Source of the DNA: Parvibaculum sp.
GTDB lineage: Bacteria > Pseudomonadota > Alphaproteobacteria > Parvibaculales > Parvibaculaceae
Reading direction: 5' to 3'
Assembly: GCA_019635975.1 (NCBI GenBank)
Contig: JAHBYM010000014.1
Location: forward strand, 1 to 36,392
Length of the DNA stretch: 36,392 bases
Made by a program: the position numbers and the translations under genes. Below the pieces are notes generated by a model. The model had not been told where the DNA came from and made no database searches. It was given only the letters and a program-made list of their open reading frames with translations. Position 1 is the first letter of the stretch. Each line of letters starts with the position of its first letter. This document shows, one piece after another, positions 16,340 to 25,100 of this stretch.

Positions 16340-17332
16340 TCAGGAATTGCCGCCGATGGCGTTGTGCGCGGCTGCCGAGCGGGCCGCGCCCGGTGCATCG
16401 ATGCGGACCATGTTGGGGCCTTCGATGACGCCCTGAACGGTGCGGTTGGAGCGGCTGTTGAGCACATTCACGATGTCGCCGATGGCGCCGCTGTCGAGAG
16501 CGCGACCGCGCGCGGTTAAGGTCAACGCACCGGAAACGAACGTCATGTCGACCTGCGCGCCCTTTTCGACGACGAGCGGCGGACGCATGTCGGAGAGGCG
16601 GAGCGGCTCTCCGGCGCGAGCCGGGTTGCGCGGCGACATGCCGACAAGCTGCGGTAGCGATGTGACGATATTCTGGCTGACGCGCGTGGCGGGCAGGCGA
16701 ATCCAGTCGATATCGGTGCGGCGCACGACGTCGCCCGGCATGACGTCGCGAGTCAGAACCGGAACGTCGATGACCGGATAGGCGCGACCGGCGATGCGCC
16801 GCAGCGGGCTCATCATGTCGTTTGCGGGCGCGCGAACGACGGCGGTAAACGCGCCGTTGCGCGGATTGAACGAAAGCTGTTCGACGCGAACGCTGCGTTC
16901 GGCGTCTTCGGCGACCTGGATGCCGGCGGCGCCGTTGGCGAAATCGACCTGCAGGATCGCGGCGGAGGGGAGCGAGGAGGATTGCGCTTCGATGGCGCCC
17001 GCGATGGCCGACGCGATTTCCTCTTCGGGCACGCTTGCGCCGCTGCGGCCGACGACAATGTGCGTCAGGCCTGCATTGTTGCGCCATTCGATGCCGTTGC
17101 GGCGCGCGGCGAGCGAGATGCGGGAGACCGAAATCTCGCCTTTGAGGCCGGGCGCGGGTGCGTTCGCGACGACGACATGAGCGGCAGTGCCCGCATCGTC
17201 GAAGATGTCGCCCAGCGTTACCGTTTCGCCGGCGACGGTGACTGTGGGGCGCAATTCGGCCGAAGCGGCGGCGCCTGCGAAGAACGCGGCGGCGGCAATT
17301 GTTCCGATCGTGAGAGTGATACGCGCATACAT
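16340..17332 (-). CDS. flgA: P-ring assembly chaperone FlgA
   Basis: 330-residue periplasmic chaperone needed to assemble FlgI into the P-ring. A signal peptide (MYARITLTIGTIAAAAFFAG, cut after AASA) is followed by a beta-rich N-terminal region, then the SAF domain from PVLTRDVMPGDVVRRTDIDW (about 195-214) to the C-terminal VNVLNSRSNRTVQGVIEGPN. It is longer than enteric FlgA because of the N-terminal region, as usual in alphaproteobacteria. A GTG 9 bases upstream is in frame, but the ATG at 17332 has GGTGA at the right distance. It follows flgG after a few bases. Confidence 0.92.
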   Translation of the reverse strand: MYARITLTIGTIAAAAFFAGAAASAELRPTVTVAGETVTLGDIFDDAGTAAHVVVANAPAPGLKGEISVSRISLAARRNGIEWRNNAGLTHIVVGRSGASVPEEEIASAIAGAIEAQSSSLPSAAILQVDFANGAAGIQVAEDAERSVRVEQLSFNPRNGAFTAVVRAPANDMMSPLRRIAGRAYPVIDVPVLTRDVMPGDVVRRTDIDWIRLPATRVSQNIVTSLPQLVGMSPRNPARAGEPLRLSDMRPPLVVEKGAQVDMTFVSGALTLTARGRALDSGAIGDIVNVLNSRSNRTVQGVIEGPNMVRIDAPGAARSAAAHNAIGGNS

Positions 17333-17344
17333 TTCAATCACCGT

Positions 17345-18130
17345 TTATTTGACGTTCGCGGCAACGGACATCATCTCGTCGGAGGTGGTGATGACCTTGG
17401 AATTCATTTCGTAGGCGCGCTGCGCGGTGATGAGCGACGTGATTTCGCTTACCGCGTTGACGTTCGAGGTCTCGAGGAAGCCCTGAAGAACGCCGCCGAA
17501 GCCTGCATTGTTGGGTGTGCCGATGAGCGGCGCGCCGCTGGCGGCCGTTTCGAGGAAAAGATTGTCGCCCTGCGGATCGAGGCCGGCTTCGTTGGCGAAG
17601 TTCGCCAGTTCGATCTGGCCGACGACCTGCGAGGCTGTCTGACCCGGGATCATCACCTGCACCTGGCCATCGCGGCTGATGGTGAGGTCGGTCGCTTCGG
17701 CGGGGATCGAGATGCCGGGCGCCAGCGTGTAGCCGTCGGCGGTCACGAGCTGGCCGTCGGCGCTGATCTGGAAGGAACCGGCGCGGGTGTAGGCGTCCTC
17801 GCCGCTCGGCAGTTCGACGCGGAAATACCCGCGTCCCTGAATGGCGACGTCGAGCTTGTTCTCGGTGTTGTCCATGTTGCCCTGCGTCATCACCCGGTAG
17901 ACGGAGCTCGTCTTGACGCCGAGACCGACCTGCACGCCGGCGGGCACGATGGTGCCGGCGTCCGACGAATTGGTGCCGACGCGGCGCAGGTTCTGGTAGA
18001 GCAGGTCCTGAAACTCCGCGCGCTGACGCTTGAAGCCGGTTGTGCTCATGTTGGCGATGTTGTTGGAGATCACCTCGACGTTGAGCTGCTGGGCCATCAT
18101 GCCGGTGGCGGCGATGCTGAGCGACTGCAT
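17345..18130 (-). CDS. flgG: Distal rod protein FlgG
   Basis: 261-residue distal rod subunit. MQSLSIAATGMMAQQLNVEV, then ISNNIANMSTTGFKRQRAEF, is the FlgG N-terminus, and SEITSLITAQRAYEMNSKVI, then TTSDEMMSVAANVK, is the canonical C-terminus. The length equals that of enteric FlgG (about 260). It follows flgF by 40 bp and precedes flgA by about 12 bp. Confidence 0.97.
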   Translation of the reverse strand: MQSLSIAATGMMAQQLNVEVISNNIANMSTTGFKRQRAEFQDLLYQNLRRVGTNSSDAGTIVPAGVQVGLGVKTSSVYRVMTQGNMDNTENKLDVAIQGRGYFRVELPSGEDAYTRAGSFQISADGQLVTADGYTLAPGISIPAEATDLTISRDGQVQVMIPGQTASQVVGQIELANFANEAGLDPQGDNLFLETAASGAPLIGTPNNAGFGGVLQGFLETSNVNAVSEITSLITAQRAYEMNSKVITTSDEMMSVAANVK

Positions 18131-18170
18131 GGGACTTGTTCCTTACCCTTGTGTCATATCGAAAGGGGCC

Positions 18171-18902
18171 TCAGGCCGGGCTTCCGAGTTCCTGTATCGC
18201 CTTGCGGCGCATCTGATCGGATTGGTCGATAAGCTTCTGTGCGCTCGCATAGGAACGCGATACTTCGATCATGTTCGTCATCTCGACGATCGGCTGTACG
18301 TTCGAACCTTCGAGCGCGCCCTGCACCAGGCGCGGCGCCTCGACGGGCTGCTCGTCCTGCAAGGTGCCGAGCAGCGTTCCGCCGGCGTTCTGCATGGCTT
18401 GCGGATTTTCGAAGGTTACGACCGAAAGCTTGCCACGGAGGCCGAGGCTCGATGAAACCGTCCCGTCGCGCGCGATCGTGATGTCGGTTTCGTCCTGGGC
18501 GAAGAGGATCGGCGCGTCGGCGTCGGACAGCACGGGGTTGCCGTTCGCCGTCACGAGCTGGCCCGTTTCGTCGAGACGAAAGTGTCCGTTGCGGGTGTAC
18601 ATGACGTTGTTCTCTGTCTGCACCCTGAAAAAGCCGTCACCGCTGATCGCCACGTCGAAGGGATTTCCGGTTGTCTGCAGCGTGCCGTCTTGCAGATTGC
18701 GATGCTGGCCGAAATCCTGAACGAAGGTGATCTTCGCCGCCTTGCTGGCCTCAGTGGCGTCCTTCATCACGTACTGGTCGAACAGCATCGCCTCCGACTT
18801 GAAGCCGGCCGTGTTCATGTTCGCGAGGTTGTTCGCGATGGTCGCCATTTCGCGCGTCATCGCCATCTGGCGCGATAGAGCTATGAGAAGGGCGTTTTCC
18901 AT
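18171..18902 (-). CDS. flgF: Proximal rod protein FlgF
   Basis: 243-residue rod protein. MENALLIALSRQMAMTREMA, then TIANNLANMNTAGFKSEAML, is the rod-family N-terminal signature, and VEMTNMIEVSRSYASAQKLI is the C-terminal helix. A TTG 24 bases upstream is in frame; the ATG at 18902 gives the usual start. It leads the flgF-flgG-flgA-flgH operon, behind a sigma-54 promoter whose predicted start leaves a leader of about 50 nt. Confidence 0.95.
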   Translation of the reverse strand: MENALLIALSRQMAMTREMATIANNLANMNTAGFKSEAMLFDQYVMKDATEASKAAKITFVQDFGQHRNLQDGTLQTTGNPFDVAISGDGFFRVQTENNVMYTRNGHFRLDETGQLVTANGNPVLSDADAPILFAQDETDITIARDGTVSSSLGLRGKLSVVTFENPQAMQNAGGTLLGTLQDEQPVEAPRLVQGALEGSNVQPIVEMTNMIEVSRSYASAQKLIDQSDQMRRKAIQELGSPA

Positions 18903-18963
18903 TGCGGCGTCGGTCGTCCGGTTCAAGTTGCGGGCGCTGGTACTGGCAGCCCGCCGGGGGATG

Positions 18964-18979
18964 TGCAGGGCTTGTGCCA
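18964..18979 (-). promoter_or_regulatory. Sigma-54 promoter of flgF
   Basis: Minus-strand TGGCACAAGCCCTGCA matches TGGCACG-N4-TTGCA at all but two defined positions, with intact GG-N10-GC. The predicted start is near 18953. This is a strong sigma-54 match. Confidence 0.8.
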
Positions 18980-18996
18980 GAAAAAAACATCAATAA

Positions 18997-19009
18997 AATC
19001 AATTAGATA
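18997..19009 (+). promoter_or_regulatory. IHF-like site in the flgF promoter
   Basis: AATCAATTAGATA matches the IHF consensus WATCAANNNNTTR at 12 of 13 positions. It lies in an AT-rich patch between the sigma-54 element and the ftr-like palindrome, centred 25 bp from the GG element as at flgE. Confidence 0.45.
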
Positions 19010-19055
19010 TCCTCCATCCTCCGCACCAGGAGGCCGTTTGGCGGCAGGGAATACC

Positions 19056-19070
19056 GGGCAGTTTCTGCCG
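19056..19070. promoter_or_regulatory. Candidate FlbD/ftr palindrome between flgF and fliL
   Basis: GGGCA-GTTTC-TGCCG on the plus strand, i.e. CGGCA-GAAAC-TGCCC toward flgF. Its centre is 85 bp from the flgF sigma-54 GG. It belongs to the same motif family as the copies upstream of flgE and fliX. The rest of the 352-bp flgF-fliL spacer must also hold the fliL promoter, which I could not place. Confidence 0.55.
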
Positions 19071-19254
19071 GTTCGGCGGTGCGCCGGCGGTTTCCGCTTG
19101 AGACGGCTTGGGAACGCGGCGGACACAACGCTTCATTAACCAAAGTGCGAGAGCATCGCCCTTGTGTCGCGAAGAAGCCGCGATGCGACGAATACAGGGC
19201 AAAGGACAGCGCGGGCGAAGGCACCGCGACGTCCGCGAGGTGGGACATTTCAAA

Positions 19255-19761
19255 ATGGCTGCAGTCGACGCCGAAGTCGCCGAAGAAGAAGACGAGGACG
19301 TTTCCGAAGCGCCGGCACGACGCCGGATTGCCGGCAAGGTGCTTGTTCTCTATGTCGCGTTGCCAGTGCTGGTTCTGATCGGCGCCGGCGCCGGGCTCTA
19401 CATGTCGGGCATTTTCGGCGGATCCGGGGAAGAAAAGCCCGTCGAGGAAGTGGTCGCGGATCCGGTGTTCTACGATCTGCCGGACTTTCTGGTGAACCTC
19501 AGCGGTCCGCCGCCCGCGCACTACCTCAAGATGCGCGTGTCTTTACAGGTCGTTGATGCCGAAGCCGTCAAGCGTCTCGAACTCGAGATGCCGCGCGTGC
19601 TCGACGGATTCCAGACGTTCCTGCGCGATCTCCGGCCGGAAGACCTCGAAGGCTCGCAAGGCATGCTCAGCCTGAAGGAAGAGCTGATGCGCCGCCTGAC
19701 GCTTGCGACCCAGAAGCCGCTCGTCACGGACATTCTGTTCCGGGAAATCATCGTTCAGTAA
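19255..19761 (+). CDS. fliL: Flagellar basal body-associated protein FliL
   Basis: 168-residue single-pass inner-membrane protein that rings the stator and supports motor torque. An acidic N-terminal tail (EEEDEDVSE) precedes the transmembrane helix (about 28-50). The periplasmic domain has the typical start FYDLPDFLVNLSG, then HYLKMRVSLQV, and ends PLVTDILFREIIVQ, a standard FliL tail. The frame is open upstream, but the ATG at 19255 has GAGGTGG before it. It is followed after 19 bp by fliM. Confidence 0.93.
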   Translation: MAAVDAEVAEEEDEDVSEAPARRRIAGKVLVLYVALPVLVLIGAGAGLYMSGIFGGSGEEKPVEEVVADPVFYDLPDFLVNLSGPPPAHYLKMRVSLQVVDAEAVKRLELEMPRVLDGFQTFLRDLRPEDLEGSQGMLSLKEELMRRLTLATQKPLVTDILFREIIVQ

Positions 19762-19780
19762 AGGGTTCGGGGACCGTTTT

Positions 19781-20875
19781 ATGGCCACCACAGACGTCAA
19801 GGACAACGACACGGACGCGCTTGCCAATGCCGCGCAAGCGGCGGCGAAAGCGCCGGAGCGCGTGCTCAACCAGGACGAAATCGACAGTCTGCTCGGCTTT
19901 GAGGTCGAGGACGGGCAGACGCAGGACCGGCACGGCATCGATGCCATCGTCAATTCGGCGCTCGTGTCCTACGAGCGGCTGCCGATGCTCGAGATCGTGT
20001 TCGACCGGCTCGTCCGTTTGATGACCGTGTCGCTCCGGAATTTCACCTCCGACAACGTCGAAGTGTCGCTCGACAACGTCTCGTCGATCCGTTTCGGCGA
20101 TTATCTCAATTCGATTCCGTTGCCTGCCATTCTTGCCGTTTTCCGCGCGAAGCAGTGGGACAATTACGGCATGTTTACGGTCGACTCGAACCTCATCTAC
20201 TCGATCGTCGACGTCTTGCTGGGCGGGCGGCGCGGCACGGCGGCGATGCGCATCGAAGGCCGACCCTATACCACCATCGAACTCAATCTCGTGCAGCGCA
20301 TGATCGAAGTCGTGCTGCAGGACGTGCAGGCGGCGTTCGAACCCTTGTCGCCGGTGACGCTCGAACTCGACCGCATGGAAACCAATCCGCGGTTCGCGGC
20401 GATTGCGCGTCCTGCGAATGCGGCCATTCTCGTCAAGCTGCGCGTCGACATGGAAGATCGCGGCGGGCGCATCGAACTGATGTTGCCCTATGCGACGCTG
20501 GAACCGATCCGCGAATTGCTGTTGCAGATGTTCATGGGCGAGAAATTCGGCCGCGACACCATCTGGGAAGGGCATCTTGCGACCGAGCTCTGGTCGACGC
20601 GGGTTCCGGTCGAAGCGGTGCTCGACCAGCAGCAGCTCACGCTGCGCGATGTCATGGATTTTCAGGTCGGCCAGACGCTGATGTTCAACAACACGCCTGA
20701 CGGCGCGATCGATATGCGCTGCGGCGGGGTGCATGTGGCGACCGGCCGAATGGGGCGCGTCGGCAATCATGTCGCGGTGCGTATCGAGCAGGCAATCCGC
20801 AAGCACAGACGGGTGGCGCTTGTGGAACCGGAAAAAAAGGCCGTTGAATCCAGAATTACGGGAGCGTTCAAATGA
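19781..20875 (+). CDS. fliM: Flagellar motor switch protein FliM
   Basis: 364-residue C-ring switch protein that binds CheY-P and FliG. The CheY-binding peptide is LNQDEIDSLLGF (29-40). The middle domain has the GG motif VLLGGRRGTA, and the C-terminal SpoA-like domain contains LTLRDVMDFQVGQTLMFN. A frame extension upstream overlaps fliL and is not needed. The 4-bp ATGA overlap with the next gene shows tight coupling. fliG and fliN are not in the window. Confidence 0.96.
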   Translation: MATTDVKDNDTDALANAAQAAAKAPERVLNQDEIDSLLGFEVEDGQTQDRHGIDAIVNSALVSYERLPMLEIVFDRLVRLMTVSLRNFTSDNVEVSLDNVSSIRFGDYLNSIPLPAILAVFRAKQWDNYGMFTVDSNLIYSIVDVLLGGRRGTAAMRIEGRPYTTIELNLVQRMIEVVLQDVQAAFEPLSPVTLELDRMETNPRFAAIARPANAAILVKLRVDMEDRGGRIELMLPYATLEPIRELLLQMFMGEKFGRDTIWEGHLATELWSTRVPVEAVLDQQQLTLRDVMDFQVGQTLMFNNTPDGAIDMRCGGVHVATGRMGRVGNHVAVRIEQAIRKHRRVALVEPEKKAVESRITGAFK

Positions 20876-21321
20876 CCGTTCTTCAGGCCGTACCCTTCGG
20901 CGTTCTCCTTGAGGGCATCGTCTGTCTCTTCCTGATCGCGACCATCGCCTATTGCGCGATGCTGGATCGCCGCCTGCGGGCGATGCGGTCGGGTCAGGAC
21001 GGTTTGCGCGGCCTCATCAACGATCTCAACACCGCGACGGCGCAAGCCGCAGCGGCCATCAACAACCTGAAATCGGCGAGCGCCGCCACCGGCGAAGATC
21101 TCGGCGAGCGCGTCCGGCGCGCCCGGGGGCTTGCCGATGAACTGGCTTTGATGCTCGAGGCTGGCGATCGCATTGCGGACCGGCTCGAGCGGAACGACAA
21201 ACCGCCGCTTGTGCGGCCTGCCGCGGGCCCGCGCCAGACACCGGCGGGCGTTTCCCGCGACACCAGCAATCCGTCCCGTGCAACGCATCCGCTGCTCGAT
21301 GCGCTGAAGCGGGCACGTTGA
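20872..21321 (+). CDS. Small membrane protein of the fliLM operon (DUF6468-type, PflI-like)
   Basis: 149-residue protein with one N-terminal membrane helix (about 8-29, FGVLLEGIVCLFLIATIAYC). A basic stretch (LDRRLRAMRSG), a helical/coiled-coil part and a Pro/Arg-rich cytoplasmic tail follow. Its start overlaps the fliM stop by 4 bp. The layout and position match the DUF6468 family of alphaproteobacterial flagellar operons. In Caulobacter the flagellum-positioning protein PflI is a bitopic membrane protein with a Pro-rich tail which, as I recall, is encoded next to fliM. The PflI link is inferred from layout and context, not alignment. Confidence 0.7.
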   Translation: MTVLQAVPFGVLLEGIVCLFLIATIAYCAMLDRRLRAMRSGQDGLRGLINDLNTATAQAAAAINNLKSASAATGEDLGERVRRARGLADELALMLEAGDRIADRLERNDKPPLVRPAAGPRQTPAGVSRDTSNPSRATHPLLDALKRAR

Positions 21322-21334
21322 GGCAACCGAAATC

Positions 21335-22039
21335 ATGATGGACCGTCTTCGACTGCTGCCGATCGTCATACTCTGCGCCTCGATGCTGCTGGGACTGAAG
21401 CTTGCCGACCTGGCGACGGGTGGCGCCGGCACGCAATCCTTTGCGGCGATAACGGTCGCGCGGGCGGAAGGGATCAAGGCCGAGGCGGCCGTGGCCGAAG
21501 AGGTGGCGCCGGACGAAGGCGGGCAAACGGCTGCGGCCGATGAAGCGTTGCGGCCGGAGGACTTCGCGGCGCAGGGCGACCCGCGGCTCAGCAAGGCGGA
21601 AATGTCGGTGCTCGAAAGCCTCGCGGCGCGGCGTGCGGAGCTCAACAAGCGGGCCGAAACGCTCGATATGCGCGAGCAGGTTCTGGCAGCGGCCGAAAAA
21701 CGCGTCGAGGACCGGATCGCCGAGCTCAGGGAGATCGACCGGAAGATCAACAGCCGGATCGCCGAGATCGACGCGGCCCAAGAGGAACAAATGGCTTCGC
21801 TGGTCGCGATGTACGAGGGCATGAAGCCCAAGGACGCTGCTCGGATTTTCGAACGCCTCGACATGGGCGTACTGCTCGATGTCGTCAAGCGGATGCAGCC
21901 GCGCAAGATGTCGGCCGTGCTGGCCGCGATGGACCCGGTGGTGGCCCAGGACCTGACCGTCGAACTGGCGACCGGCGAGCGCCTGGTCGACATGCCGGTG
22001 CCGGAAGCGGCCCTGCCGGTGGACAAAAATGCCAGCTAA
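21335..22039 (+). CDS. MotE-like flagellar motility protein
   Basis: 234-residue protein with an N-terminal membrane anchor or signal (about 6-24), an Ala/Glu-rich linker and a long coiled coil (about 88-150, SVLESLAARRAELNKRAETL onward). A C-terminal MgtE-N-like helical domain (MYEGMKPKDAARIFERLDMG, then VLAAMDPVVAQDLTVELA) completes it. This is the architecture of rhizobial MotE, a periplasmic chaperone that stabilises the stator-regulating protein MotC. It lies 13 bp after the PflI-like gene. A second start codon (MM) directly follows the first. The family is fairly sure; the partner in this organism is unknown. Confidence 0.8.
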   Translation: MMDRLRLLPIVILCASMLLGLKLADLATGGAGTQSFAAITVARAEGIKAEAAVAEEVAPDEGGQTAAADEALRPEDFAAQGDPRLSKAEMSVLESLAARRAELNKRAETLDMREQVLAAAEKRVEDRIAELREIDRKINSRIAEIDAAQEEQMASLVAMYEGMKPKDAARIFERLDMGVLLDVVKRMQPRKMSAVLAAMDPVVAQDLTVELATGERLVDMPVPEAALPVDKNAS

Positions 22040-22060
22040 TCCGCGAAAAAACGCCGTTCT

Positions 22061-22075
22061 TTAAGCACCGTTTAA
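22061..22075. promoter_or_regulatory. CtrA box upstream of the large TPR gene
   Basis: TTAAGCACCGTTTAA followed by C is a perfect TTAA-N7-TTAA(C) box. It lies between the MotE-like stop and the large gene, about 80 bp before the latter's start. A separate, cell-cycle-controlled promoter is likely. Confidence 0.72.
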
Positions 22076-22155
22076 CCGACAGGCCCGTAGACTGCGCTGA
22101 TGCGCGGCAGAAAGCCGCGTGGTTTTGGCAGAAGCTGCAGGGGCGTGCGCCGGGT

Positions 22156-25100
22156 GTGAGCGAAATCCATCGACATATGACGGGCGGCACAAGACATCGC
22201 AACCTTGCGGGTGCGATGGCGTTTGCCCTTCTCCTGCTGTTGGCGCCGGCCGGCGCCTGGGCGCAAGCCGCGCTCGACCGTCTCGATCTCAGCGAGAATG
22301 ACGGCTATGGCCGCATGATCTTCTCGTTTCAGGGGGCGGTGCCCAAACACCGGATCGAAATCAATGCCGGCGTCATGGTGCTGGCCTTCGACCGGGCGGT
22401 TTCGGTCAATCTCGACGAATTCGCGCGCCAGATGCCGCGCTTCATCGCAACGGCGCGCCAGGACAACGACGGCAAGACGCTGCGCTTCGCACTCAAGGCC
22501 GATTTCTGGAGCGATGCGAAGCAGGCCGAGAAATCGCTTTACGTCGACTTGATGCCGTCGCAATGGACCCATGCGGCGCCGCCGCTGCCGGCCGAGGTTC
22601 TGGCGCGCATCGCCGCCGCCGCCGAGGAGAAAAAGGCCGCGGAGGAAGCCAAGGCCGTCGCCGCGGCGCAAGGCATCGTCGAACCGGATGTGCCCTTGCC
22701 CGATCTCGATGTGCGCGTTGCGCGCCAGGAAGGGATTACGCGTCTCGTCTTCGACTGGAACCAGCCGGTGCTCTATTCGCTGGTGCAGCGGCAGGGGCTC
22801 GCGACCATCACCTTTGACCGGACGGCGACCGTCGATCTGTCATCCTTGCGCGTCGATCCGCCGCCTTATCTCAGCCACGCGACCGCCATCGAACACGAGG
22901 GACGGCTTGCGGTGATTTTGACGCTGAAGCCCGGTGTCGTCGTCAACGACTTCCGCGAAGAGATGGCGGTCGTGCTCGATCTCAAGCCGGGACAGGCGCG
23001 GGACAATGCCGAGGCACCTGTTGCCGCCGGTCCGACGGACATTCGTCCGCAAGCCGCTCAGCCCGAAGCGAAAGAAGAACCGGCGGAAGAAGAAATAGCG
23101 GTCGCCGGCGAGGTTGGAACCGACGCGGTTGAGGCCAAGGCCGAGGACGCGTCTGCTGCCGATGTGGCGCCGTCGGCCGCGGCCGGACCGATGCCTGCCG
23201 GCGTGAGACCGGTCGGCGAGGCGGTCGCCAGCGTTCGCGCTGGGCGCGCCGGCACCGACATTGTGGTGTCCTGGCCTGAACCCGTCGGCGCTGCGGTGTT
23301 CGAACGCGCGGACCGTTTGTGGATGGTCTTCGATGAGGCTTTGCCGATCGACATCGCAGGTCTGGTCTTTGCGGCCGAGGCCGGATCGCCGGCGCCGTTC
23401 GGCGATCCGGAAGTCGTTCGTTTCGACGGTGGCGTGGCGCTCGTTCTGCCGTTGCATGAGCGTGTGCTTGTCAGCGTCGTCGAGGAAGGTGCCGACTGGC
23501 GCATCTCTGCCGGCGAAACGCTTCAGACGACCGGGCGGCCGATTGCGATTTCGCGCAACTGGCGTGAGGACGGGCGCGGCAGCGTGACGTTCGATCTCAA
23601 GGCGACGCGCAAGATCTTCAAGTTCGAGGACCGGCGGGTCGGCGACATGCTGATCGTCGCGACGGCGCGGGGCCCATCGCAGGCCGTTCAGACACCGCAC
23701 AGTTTTGTGGAATTTCAGGCGCTCCAGACGTCGCAGGGTATCGCGATCGTGCCGATCGCCGACGATCTCATCGTCGCCGCGGCGCCCGACAATGTCGTGG
23801 TGTCGCGACAGGACGGGTTGATGCTTTCGGGCGATGCGGGCAGCGCCGTTTCCGGCGGCATTCTGGCCAGTACTACCGCGCTTCCGGCGGTGATGGAGTT
23901 CGACGCCTGGCGGGTTGCGCCGGGAAGAAACTTTATCGAGCGGCGTCAATATTATCTGGATCGCCTGGCCGTGGCGGTGACGCAGGAGGTCGGCGCGGCG
24001 CGCTTCGACTATGCGAAGTTTCTGCTCGGCTACGGACTCGCGCCGGAAGCGCTGGCGGCGCTCAACGCGGCAGCAATCGAAGACACCGCGCTGGTCAAGG
24101 ACCCTGCCTTTCGCGGGGTCAAGGGCGTCGCGGAGGCGATGAGCGGACGCTATGTCGACGCGATCCGAAGCCTCAGCGGCAACGGGCTCGACAACATTCC
24201 GCACGCTGCGGTCTGGCGCGGCCTCGCACGGGCGCAGCTTGGCCATTGGGATGCGGCGCGCGCCCAGTTTGCGCTGGCGGGCGCGGTCATGGATTCATTC
24301 GACGACGGTTGGAGGACAATTTTCCGGGCGCGCGCAGCCGAAGCCGCGTTGACGGCCAACGACGTCGATGGCGCAAGACATCATGCGGCGGCGTTCCCCG
24401 AAGAACCGGTAGGGCGCCGGGCACAGGCTGAAATCATGCTTGTCGATGCATTGATCGCCGACCGGCTCGGCCGCACCGACGAGGCGCTTGTCCGCTACGA
24501 CCGAGCCATCGAGAACGGATATCCGCCGATTGCGGCGCGGGCCCGCTTCGGCAAGGCGGTTCTGCTCAACAAGACCGGGGTGATCGACAACGATGCGCTG
24601 GCCGAAGAACTCGAGAGCCTGCGTTACGCCTGGCGCGGCGACGCGCTGGAGCTCGAGGTGCTGAGCAAACTGGCTTCGCTTCATCTCCAGTCGGGCGGTA
24701 TCGTCGATGCGCTGAAGATCATGCGTATTGCGACCGCGAACTATCCCGACAGCGATCACGCGCACCGGATGAACATGCAGATGTCCGACCTTTTTGCCGA
24801 TTTCTTCCTCGGCGAGGACGCGAGCCACATGACGCCATTGCAGGCGCTGGCCTTTTTCGAGAGCTTCAAGGATCTGACGCCTATCGGCCAGCGCGGCGAC
24901 GAGATGATCCGTCACCTCGCCGAGCGTCTTGTTGAGGCAGACCTGTTGCTTCAGGCGGCGCAGCTTCTCGACTACCAGGTCGCCAACCGGCTGCATGGCG
25001 GCGTTGCCAAGGCGCAGGTCGCGGCGCGGCTTGCAGCCATTCTGCTGCTCGACGACAAGCCGGAAAACGCGCTGGCGGCGTTGCGCGCCACCAAACAGAA

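Noticed and set aside
19117-19132. GG-N10-GC element before fliL
   Set aside because: Only the invariant bases match and the distance to the palindrome (about 55 bp) differs from the shared 81-85 bp module.
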